Source of the DNA: a virus
Reading direction: 5' to 3' (one strand)
IMG/VR virus record: IMGVR_UViG_3300033145_002492
Location: 1 to 22,793 of that record
DNA length: 22,793 bases
Shown: positions 8,796 through 15,488 of the stretch, in pieces
How the letters are laid out: each line of letters opens with the position of its first letter
How positions within the stretch are numbered: position 1 is the first letter of the stretch
Notes under the pieces: model-generated
The model's input: the letters and a program-made list of their open reading frames with translations, nothing else
What the model was told of the DNA's origin: nothing
Database searches by the model: none
Program-made: the position numbers and the translations under genes

Positions 8796-10271
8796 ATGTC
8801 AAATTCATTTGAAATTGAAATAAAAGGATTAAATAAATTAAAGGGAGCGATTAGAAAATCACCTAAGATGGTTTATGGAGAATTATCTAATGCTATCAAA
8901 ACTTCAGTTCATTTTATCAGACCGATAATGAGAGGTGAAGCACCCAATCAATCTGGGAAATTAAGCAGAAATATTTTTGCCAATGCTAAAGGATTAGAGG
9001 GGGCAGTAGGACCTGATTTAGATGTAACGCCCTATGCTTGTATTTTTGATGGTAAGACAAGAATTATAACAGAAAAAGGGCGTAAACAAATAAATAATAT
9101 TAAAGTTGGTGAAAAAGTATTGACACAAGACGGGCAATATCATGTAGTATTAGCAACTCCTCAATTTAAGGCGATAGATAAACCTAATTTAGTAAATTTA
9201 GATATTGAATACAGAAAAGGAAATAATCATAAACTTATATTAACACAAGACCATAAAGTTTTAACTAGAAAAAATAATGCAATATGTTGGATTGAGGCAG
9301 GTAAATTAAAAAAAGGTAGTATTGTCTTTACAAGAATTAAAAAAGATAATAAAAAAGGTAAAGGACATAAATATATAAAAAAGATTTGTGAATATTGTGG
9401 TAAAGATTATATAGGTCAAGCTGTTAAATATTGTTCTATTGAATGTAGAGATAATCAATATAGGAAACATCATCCTCAATTAGGAATTAAAAGAAGTGAA
9501 GAAGTTAGAAATAGAATAGCTAAAGCTAATAGAAAGTATCTTGAGGAACATCCAGAAAAACATCCTAATAGAATAATGGTAAAATTAGGGAGAAGAACTT
9601 CTTGTCAGTTACAAATTAAAAACTGGTTAGACAAACTAAATATAAAATATATAGAAGAATACGGGGTCGGTAAAAAATTTGTTGATTTTTATATCAAAGA
9701 TACTAATACTGTATTTGAAGCTGACGGAGCTTATTGGCATAAAGACCAAAATAAAGATATTGAAAGAGATAAAGATTTATTAATAAATTTACCAAAAGAA
9801 TGTAATATTATTCATATACATTTTACAGATTATAGATTTTCTAAAGATATTAAAGTTAATCCAATAAAAAATGTTTATTATATTCAGGTGAATCCTAATA
9901 TGTCTTCATTTGTTAATTTATCAGAATTTAAGGAAGTTAAAATCTTAGATACAAAACAATGGAAATATACAAACAATTCAAATAAAAAATTATATGATTT
10001 AACTGTAGAAGGGATGCATTCCTTTGTTGCAAATGGTATTATAGTATCTAATAGTTATGTCCACGAAGGAACAAGTCCATATATAATTAGACCGAAAAAT
10101 AAGAAAGCTTTATATTGGAAAGGAGCTTTACACCCAGTTAGAGTAGTTCACCACCCAGGAATTACAGCAAATCCATTTATTGAAAGAACTTTTGGGCAAA
10201 TTAAAAGTCCTGTAGAGAAAATTTTTCAAAATACAATTAAGAAAATTATTAGTAATATTCATAAAGGATAA
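8796..10271 (+). CDS. HK97 gp10-like neck / tail-completion protein precursor with intein
   Basis: The precursor has 491 residues. Residues 1-81 (N-extein) and the last 72 residues (C-extein, from Ser at 10053) join into a 153-residue protein of the HK97 gp10 family. It has an N-terminal strand (FEIEIKGLNKLKGAI), the APNQSGKLSRNI segment typical of the family, then PYA-SYVHEGTSPYIIRPKNKK across the splice junction and PFIERTF near the end (family pattern: 'YA.yVEfGT...... PF..pa'). The start at 8796 is preferred over the ATG at 8742, which overlaps the upstream gene by 41 nt. The protein probably forms part of the neck or caps the tail during joining. Function in the virion depends on removal of the intein. 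The stop lies 2 nt before the next ATG. Confidence 0.85.
   Translation: MSNSFEIEIKGLNKLKGAIRKSPKMVYGELSNAIKTSVHFIRPIMRGEAPNQSGKLSRNIFANAKGLEGAVGPDLDVTPYACIFDGKTRIITEKGRKQINNIKVGEKVLTQDGQYHVVLATPQFKAIDKPNLVNLDIEYRKGNNHKLILTQDHKVLTRKNNAICWIEAGKLKKGSIVFTRIKKDNKKGKGHKYIKKICEYCGKDYIGQAVKYCSIECRDNQYRKHHPQLGIKRSEEVRNRIAKANRKYLEEHPEKHPNRIMVKLGRRTSCQLQIKNWLDKLNIKYIEEYGVGKKFVDFYIKDTNTVFEADGAYWHKDQNKDIERDKDLLINLPKECNIIHIHFTDYRFSKDIKVNPIKNVYYIQVNPNMSSFVNLSEFKEVKILDTKQWKYTNNSNKKLYDLTVEGMHSFVANGIIVSNSYVHEGTSPYIIRPKNKKALYWKGALHPVRVVHHPGITANPFIERTFGQIKSPVEKIFQNTIKKIISNIHKG
9039..10052 (+). mobile_element. Intein (338 aa) with EDxHD/Vsr-like homing endonuclease
   Basis: The Hint splicing domain is visible at both ends. 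It begins at Cys (CIFDGKTRIITEKG, block A), has LTQDHKVLTR with the TxxH of block B, and ends LYDLTVEGMHSFVANG then IIVSN (blocks F and G), followed by Ser as +1 nucleophile. The penultimate residue is Ser instead of the usual His. Between the splicing halves lies a zinc-finger-like CEYC..CSIEC segment, a basic helical stretch, and a nuclease core VDFYI..VFEADGAYWH..ERD that resembles very-short-patch-repair-like (EDxHD) homing endonucleases, with likely active residues E308, D310 and H315 counted from the Met at 8796. The boundaries restore a continuous gp10-like extein. The family of the nuclease is inferred from the motif; the intein call itself is firm. Confidence 0.9.
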
Positions 10272-10273
10272 TC

Positions 10274-10711
10274 ATGTTTACAACTTTATTAAACAAAATA
10301 ACCAGCATTCTGTCTGCTAATGAATTGATTTCAGCAACATTTAATTATGAAGCTCAACAATTCAATGAAGACCCTGTTGCAGTGGTAACTCCTTCAGGAA
10401 ACGAAAGTGATTATAGCACTACGAAAGAAAATGAAAGAATTTATGCTTTTAATCTAAAACTTTTTGTTTCTAGAACTGACAGAGAGCCAGAACAAGCAGA
10501 TAGAGTTTTAAGAAATTTAGTTGATAGTGTGCTGGATGATTTTGATAAAGATTATTACTTTGTAGGTTTGACAGTTCCGACAGGATATACGATGATTAAT
10601 GTGTTCGCTACTCCCTCAAATTGGGGATATGCAGGGCGTGAGAGTGAATATAGGGTGAGCGAAGTGGTAATCAAATGTAGAGTTAGCGTGAATGTTACTG
10701 CGATTTCGTAA
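10274..10711 (+). CDS. Tail terminator-like protein
   Basis: This 145-residue protein starts 2 nt after the neck protein stop. It has an N-terminal helix (FTTLLNKITSILSANELI), a mixed strand core including ERIYAFNLKLFVSR, a helix with ADRVLRNLVDSVLDDFD, and C-terminal strands ending ECRVSV-like (EVVIKCRVSVNV). This is the layout of small tail-terminator proteins (lambda gpU / SPP1 gp17 type), which form a ring that stops tail-tube growth and binds the head. Its position between the neck gene and the tail tube gene supports this. Sequence alone does not prove it. Confidence 0.62.
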   Translation: MFTTLLNKITSILSANELISATFNYEAQQFNEDPVAVVTPSGNESDYSTTKENERIYAFNLKLFVSRTDREPEQADRVLRNLVDSVLDDFDKDYYFVGLTVPTGYTMINVFATPSNWGYAGRESEYRVSEVVIKCRVSVNVTAIS

Positions 10712-10748
10712 CTATGAATTTTGGTCGATAGTATGTTATGATAGATTA

Positions 10749-10777
10749 TTGATAAAAAATGTAATTTTATATATAAT
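10749..10777 (+). promoter_or_regulatory. Sigma70-type promoter candidate for the major tail gene
   Basis: TTGATA (10749-10754), a 17-nt spacer and a perfect TATAAT (10772-10777) give the best -35/-10 pair seen in the structural region. It lies in the only sizeable gap between tail genes (10712-10904). The predicted start is near 10784, leaving a leader of about 120 nt before the major tail gene. An extra promoter here would let the tail tube subunit be made in excess. Confidence 0.5.
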
Positions 10778-10804
10778 ATGTGTATGAAAAAAATTAAGAT
10801 AATA

Positions 10805-10825
10805 TACAATTATGTCGGAATTGTA
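10805..10825 (+). promoter_or_regulatory. Perfect 7-bp inverted repeat in the major tail gene leader
   Basis: TACAATT and AATTGTA flank a 7-nt loop (ATGTCGG), about 20 nt downstream of the predicted transcription start. It could be an operator or a leader hairpin. There is no T-run, so it is not a terminator. The remainder of the 193-nt gap shows no gene: the longest ATG-started frame on the + strand here that I followed is 19 codons. Confidence 0.3.
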
Positions 10826-10904
10826 ATTATGAATTAAAATGTAATGAATTAAGACAAGAAGTAATAAAAGGGAAATAGATTATTACATTAATAAATAAAT
10901 TTTT

Positions 10905-11879
10905 ATGATTTGGATTGGAAGAAGAATGAGTATAGGAATTGCAAACGAAGTTTCTAGAGGAACTGGAGTTGCTCCTACTTATTGGGTAAATGCACTTTCT
11001 TTCTCTTTTAGAGATGTGCCAGAAAGAGCTTTATCAGAAGCTGGATTCGGAGGAATCTGGGGAGGGGACCAAAGCCCTAAAACTTTGGAACATGCAGAAG
11101 GGGAGATGGAACTTGAAGTAGATGACCAATCAATTGGTGCTATCTTAAAAGCTGTATTTGGAACAGTGTCAAGTGCTGTTGAAGATACAACTGCTTATAA
11201 ACATACATATACATTACAAAATGATAATCAACACGATTCAATAACAATTACTACAATTGACCCTATTGGACAGTTGCAATTTGAATTAGGAATGGTTGAT
11301 ACTTTTGAACTTAGGATAGAACCTAATGCAATTGTATCGGCTCGTGTGAATTTCTTAGCTAAAGGAAGCAATAATACAAGTGAACACTCCGCTTCTTATA
11401 CAGCTGTAAAGAAATGGTTAGGAAGACATCTTACTTTCAAAGTAGGAGCTACAACAGCAGATTTAGCTGCTGCTTCTGGAGTTGATTTGAAAAGTTTAAC
11501 ATTAACTATTGAAAAGAATGCAGAAGTAAATGCAACTCTTTCAACAGTTCAACCTGAAGATATTATAAACAAGAGATTCAATATCACAGGAGAATTTACT
11601 TTGAACTATGAAGATAGAACTTGGTTAAATTATGTTAAAAATGCAACAAACAAAGCTATCAGAATTGATTTAGTTCATGATGATTTAGCTGGTTCAGCAA
11701 CAGCATATTACCAAATCAGATTAGATTTGAGTAAATGTTCAATTGAAGGTTTTGACCCTGATTTTGGAATGGATGATGTTGTTACACAAACATTTACATT
11801 TAACGCTCTTTATGATGCAGGTGGAAATGATAATGTTGTAAACGATTGTTACTTAATCAATCAAGTAGCAAGTTATTAA
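10905..11879 (+). CDS. Major tail protein (tail tube subunit)
   Basis: This 324-residue protein forms the tail tube. The N-terminus, with WIGRRMSIGIANEVSRGTG followed by APTYW, is the signature of a common phage tail-tube family ('iGrk.s.GiakE..rGT.v.p.yWip'). Therefore the start at 10905 is preferred over an internal ATG at 10926. The region around GGDQSPKTLEHAEGEMELEVD and the strand-rich body with IDPIGQLQFELGMVDTFELRIEP fit as well. It lies directly before the chaperone pair and tape measure gene, the canonical order. It has its own promoter candidate at 10749-10777, consistent with high expression. No C-terminal Ig-like decoration is evident. Confidence 0.82.
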   Translation: MIWIGRRMSIGIANEVSRGTGVAPTYWVNALSFSFRDVPERALSEAGFGGIWGGDQSPKTLEHAEGEMELEVDDQSIGAILKAVFGTVSSAVEDTTAYKHTYTLQNDNQHDSITITTIDPIGQLQFELGMVDTFELRIEPNAIVSARVNFLAKGSNNTSEHSASYTAVKKWLGRHLTFKVGATTADLAAASGVDLKSLTLTIEKNAEVNATLSTVQPEDIINKRFNITGEFTLNYEDRTWLNYVKNATNKAIRIDLVHDDLAGSATAYYQIRLDLSKCSIEGFDPDFGMDDVVTQTFTFNALYDAGGNDNVVNDCYLINQVASY

Positions 11880-11897
11880 TAAGTAATTAAAAAAATT

Positions 11898-12251
11898 ATG
11901 AATGAAAGAGAACATATAGATTTTGTAACACCTGAAGATAAACACAAGGTTATAATCAAAGCTTGGCTTACAGCTAGAGAGCGAAGAAGTATTCGTTCAG
12001 TTCTTTTAGATGGAATTAAATTTTCAGTAAAAGAAGGAGAAGAAAGTCCTATTTCTGATTATAATTTAGAAGGTTCTTCATTAGATAAGATGCAAGATAT
12101 TGCATTAACAACAGTAGTTATTTCTGTAAATGAAAAAACAGATAATATATTAGATACAATTCTTGAAATGAAAGAGGTTGATTTTGATTTCATTATTAAA
12201 GAAATTGATAAAATCACAGGAAGTTTAGATGAAGATACTAAAAAAAAATAG
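11898..12251 (+). CDS. Tail assembly chaperone, short form (gpG-like)
   Basis: This 117-residue protein sits between the tail tube and tape measure genes. The N-terminus (HIDFVTPEDKHKVIIKAWLTARERRSIRSVL) resembles tail assembly chaperones, which usually begin 'f.tp.g..v.lK.wlt.rE...i'. It ends DEDTKKK with TAG at 12249-12251, directly after a run of nine A (12240-12248). In lambda-like phages the short form binds the tape measure protein and recruits tail tube subunits without entering the virion. The A9 run is the slip site for the long form described separately. Confidence 0.8.
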   Translation: MNEREHIDFVTPEDKHKVIIKAWLTARERRSIRSVLLDGIKFSVKEGEESPISDYNLEGSSLDKMQDIALTTVVISVNEKTDNILDTILEMKEVDFDFIIKEIDKITGSLDEDTKKK

Positions 12252-12457
12252 TAAACGAATATCAAAACCTACTGAATGATGGAAAAGGAATTATCTCGGA
12301 GCAACTTGAAATCGTCCTTTTTTGCAAATCAATGCATTGGGGTTATGAAACTTATGTCCGACAACCACAATGGTTTTTAGATATTTTCAGGATTGTAGGA
12401 AACCTTGATGCTGAATATCAAAAAAGATTAGATAGAATTAATAAAAGAAAAAGATAA
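11898..12457 (+). CDS. Tail assembly chaperone, frameshifted long form (gpGT-like)
   Basis: A -1 slip on the A9 run (12240-12248) would replace the TAG stop by ATA-GTA-AAC and continue for 69 codons to TAA at 12455-12457, giving a 186-residue fusion. The -1 frame is closed upstream by TAA at 12239-12241 and open from 12242, so the shift can only happen in this short window, exactly on the slippery stretch. The added part (NEYQNLLNDG, then QLEIVLFCKSMHWGYETYV, then PQWFLDIFRIVGNLDAEYQKR) looks fully coding and has no start codon near its beginning. Its TAA overlaps the ATG of the tape measure gene by one base (TAATG). This is the classic G/GT arrangement, and the ratio is presumably set by slippage efficiency. 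Confidence 0.85.
12240..12248 (+). promoter_or_regulatory. Programmed -1 frameshift site (A9)
   Basis: The codons are ACT-AAA-AAA-AAA-TAG. Both tRNAs can re-pair perfectly after slipping back one base, as in A-AAA-AAA heptamers, and the zero-frame stop follows at once. No obvious strong downstream stem is seen in the next 30 nt, so stimulation may come from the adjacent stop codon alone. Confidence 0.8.
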
Positions 12458-15400
12458 TGGATAAATCAACATTACAAATTGTTCTGTCTGCTAAAGACGA
12501 TTTATCAAAGGAACTTGTTAAAGTTCAGAAAGAATTAACTAAATTATCTAATGAATTTAAGAAAGGAAAAACAACGAGTAAACAAGCAGCAGATAGTATA
12601 ACAAAAGACCTAAAGAAAATAGATAATGAAGCGACAAATGTTCGCGGTGGAATTAAAAAACTTGTAGGAACATTTCAAGGTTTAGGAGCAATGCGTCTAT
12701 TCGGAGCAATAGGTGCTCTTTTGGCGTTGCGTAAAGCAATGTTATTAACTAAAGATGCTATGTTCAAAGCAGCTGATTTTGAAAAAGTAATGTCTGATGT
12801 TAATACTTTATTCAATGACACAGGAGAAAATGTTGCTAGATTAGAAAAAGGAATAAAAAATATGGTAAAGAGTATGCCAATTGACCCTAATGAATTAGGA
12901 AAAGCTGCTTACCAAATTGTTTCTGCTGGTATTAGTGATACATCTGAAGCATTAAAAGTTTTAGAGGCATCTGGTAAATTAGCTACTGCTGGTTTATCTA
13001 CTACTGCTGAAGCAGCTGATATTTTAACTTCTGCTGTAAATACTTTTTCAAAAGATGGATTGACTTCTGCTGAAATAGCAAATGTTCTTTTCAAAACTGT
13101 GAAAGCTGGTAAGACTACAGTAGCGGAATTAGCTCAAGCTTTTGGTGCAACTGCTCCTATGGTTGCTGAAGCTGGAGTTAAATTCAAAGATTTCCAGGCT
13201 GCAACTGCGGCACTTACTACAACTGGTTTACCTGCAGCCCAAGCTCAAAATGCTCTTAGAGGTGCGATGTCAGCTTTGATTAAAACATCTGGACCTATGA
13301 AAGAATTATTAGCAAAAATTGGAGAAGAAATGGGGATAGATAATATGAAAGGCAGGGACCTTATTGCAACTACTGATAATATGGGTCAAGCTTTTGATTT
13401 ACTTAGAAAAGCTTCTAAAAAACATAATATATCACTTGAAGAAGCCTTTGGTCGTGTTGAAGCTCTAAATGCTGTATATGGTCTTACGGATTCTGTAGTA
13501 GGGTCTTATGTTAATACTTTAGAATCTGTAAATGATGCTACTGACCTACTTACTGAAGGTTTTTTGAAACAACAAAAAACAATGACAGCACAATGGCAAC
13601 TTATCAAGAACCAAGTAAATGTTGCTTTAATAGATTTAGGTTCTAAAGTTTTTCCTATTGTCTTGAAAGCAATTAATACTGGAATTGGAGCAGTAGAAGG
13701 ATTGATAAATATTTATAGTAAACTTGAAGAATTTATTACAGGTTATTTAATTCCTGCTCTTGTAGGTTTAGCAGCTTCTTTCGCTGTTATTTTTGTAACA
13801 GGAAAAGTTCAAGCAATTGGTTGGGCAGCTGTTGTTACTAAAGCTTTTGATGCTGTTTGGCTTAGTAGTATAAAATTAGGACTTTCATTAGATGCCTTAA
13901 AAGTTAAAATGTTAGCTATTCCTGGGCTTAATCTTGCAATTGCAATTGGTTTTGCTGTAACTGAATTTGTTAGATTAATGAAAAGTATAAAACAAACGAA
14001 TAAAGAACTAGATGAAAATACAGAAGCAATGATTAAAAATGTTGATGCACAGATAAAAAGAATTAAAGCAACAAGAGGTATGGAAGTTATTGCTGAATCT
14101 GCTACTAATGAAAAAGTTAAACAATTATTGTTGGAAAAAGTTGAATGGAATAGACGAGCACAGGAAGGAATGACAGAAGATTTCCGAGTGGCATCTAAAG
14201 AAAGAATGAGAATTTTAAGAGAAGAAATTGCAAAATCTCCTCAAGCAAGATTAGAATTAGCTAAACTTGCTGGTATAGGTGATATTGAAGAAATAGAAGC
14301 AGAAATAGCTCAAACAGAAGAAATTCTAAAAAGTGCCAAAAAAGAATATAACGATTTTGGAAAAACTGTTTCTAAAATTTGGATTGAATTACAACTTGCT
14401 CATGAAAAGAGTATTGAAAAAATTACAAATAAATTAAGTGGTTTAAGTGATAAATATAATGAAACTCAAATAAAAGGTTCTGAAGCTATTGCAAAATTAA
14501 AAGAAAATTCAGCTAATAGTTTGAAAGATATTGATAAAAGTATTTCAAATGTAAATCAAAGTATGGCTGACCTTATTGCTGAATTTGAAAAGACTAAAAT
14601 TAGTGATAGACGAGGTATAGGACAAGTTTTTGTTGAAGCTGAAGAAAGAGTTAAAGATTTGAAAAAAGAATTAGCGAGAGCTACTGATGTTCAACAAATT
14701 TTAGATATCAAAAATCAAATAAAAGCAGAAGAAGATGCTTTAGCAAAATCTGCTGATGTAAGAAAACAATTTTCTATTGAAATAGCCGAAGCTCAAAGAC
14801 GAGCTGGTTTAAGTGATATCCAAAGAGCAGTAGAAGATTTTAATTCTAAAAGAGAATTAGCTGAATTAGAATTCAATGCAAAAATGTCTGACCTACAAAC
14901 TGAAAAACAAGCTTTGATTGAAAAGAGAGCTTTAGAAAAGCAAATGTATTTGGATAAAATTGAAGACCAAAAAGTAACTACTCTTTTGAAATTAAAAAGT
15001 ATTCTTGAAGAAAAAGTTGCTTTATTACAACAACAAAAAGAAGAAGTTACTTTATTCAAACAAAAAGAAGATACTATTTTAGGATTGATTACAGAAGCTC
15101 AAGCAGAAAGAACTAGAATTACTTTAGATGCTCATAATCAAACTGCTGAAGCAGTTGAAGCTGAAATTCAATTATATAATGAATTAGCTGCTGCTATAAA
15201 AAGCGCTGCTTCAGCAAGTGTTGGTTCTTTGATTACTCCTACTCCTTTTGGTGGAATACCTTTAGGAAATAGAGCAACAGGAGGACCAATTCAACAATCA
15301 GGAATGTATAATCTTCATCAAGGAGAATATATTTTGAATCGTAGAGAAAGTAGAGGAGTAGGTGGAATAGTTGTAAATATAAATGGAGGAACATATCTTT

Positions 15401-15468
15401 CAGAACAAGTTGCTGAAGAAATAGGAGATAAGATTATTTCGAAACTTAAAACAAATACGCGACTTTAA
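12457..15468 (+). CDS. Tail tape measure protein (TP901-type core)
   Basis: This 1003-residue protein sets tail length and is ejected ahead of the DNA. Residues 1-60 form a charged coiled coil, and about 72-95 is a hydrophobic stretch. Residues about 105-400 carry the conserved tape measure core (AADFEKVMSDVNTLF, ELGKAAYQIVSAGISD, AADILTSAVNTF, TVAELAQAFGATAPMVAEAG, TTGLPAAQAQNALRGAMSAL). Residues 428-447 (YLIPALVGLAASFAVIFVTG) look membrane-spanning. Residues about 608-890 are a long coiled coil. The C-terminus has the usual RATGGPIQQSGMYNLHQGEYILNRRES segment. By the rule of about 0.15 nm per residue, the tail would be near 150 nm. The start overlaps the chaperone stop, so translation is probably coupled. 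Confidence 0.92.
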   Translation: MDKSTLQIVLSAKDDLSKELVKVQKELTKLSNEFKKGKTTSKQAADSITKDLKKIDNEATNVRGGIKKLVGTFQGLGAMRLFGAIGALLALRKAMLLTKDAMFKAADFEKVMSDVNTLFNDTGENVARLEKGIKNMVKSMPIDPNELGKAAYQIVSAGISDTSEALKVLEASGKLATAGLSTTAEAADILTSAVNTFSKDGLTSAEIANVLFKTVKAGKTTVAELAQAFGATAPMVAEAGVKFKDFQAATAALTTTGLPAAQAQNALRGAMSALIKTSGPMKELLAKIGEEMGIDNMKGRDLIATTDNMGQAFDLLRKASKKHNISLEEAFGRVEALNAVYGLTDSVVGSYVNTLESVNDATDLLTEGFLKQQKTMTAQWQLIKNQVNVALIDLGSKVFPIVLKAINTGIGAVEGLINIYSKLEEFITGYLIPALVGLAASFAVIFVTGKVQAIGWAAVVTKAFDAVWLSSIKLGLSLDALKVKMLAIPGLNLAIAIGFAVTEFVRLMKSIKQTNKELDENTEAMIKNVDAQIKRIKATRGMEVIAESATNEKVKQLLLEKVEWNRRAQEGMTEDFRVASKERMRILREEIAKSPQARLELAKLAGIGDIEEIEAEIAQTEEILKSAKKEYNDFGKTVSKIWIELQLAHEKSIEKITNKLSGLSDKYNETQIKGSEAIAKLKENSANSLKDIDKSISNVNQSMADLIAEFEKTKISDRRGIGQVFVEAEERVKDLKKELARATDVQQILDIKNQIKAEEDALAKSADVRKQFSIEIAEAQRRAGLSDIQRAVEDFNSKRELAELEFNAKMSDLQTEKQALIEKRALEKQMYLDKIEDQKVTTLLKLKSILEEKVALLQQQKEEVTLFKQKEDTILGLITEAQAERTRITLDAHNQTAEAVEAEIQLYNELAAAIKSAASASVGSLITPTPFGGIPLGNRATGGPIQQSGMYNLHQGEYILNRRESRGVGGIVVNINGGTYLSEQVAEEIGDKIISKLKTNTRL

Positions 15469-15488
15469 AATAATATAAAATATAAATT

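Noticed and set aside
10779-10838. 19-codon ATG frame in the gap before the major tail gene
   Set aside because: It is too short, lacks an RBS, has no recognisable feature and lies in A/T-rich leader sequence downstream of the promoter candidate.
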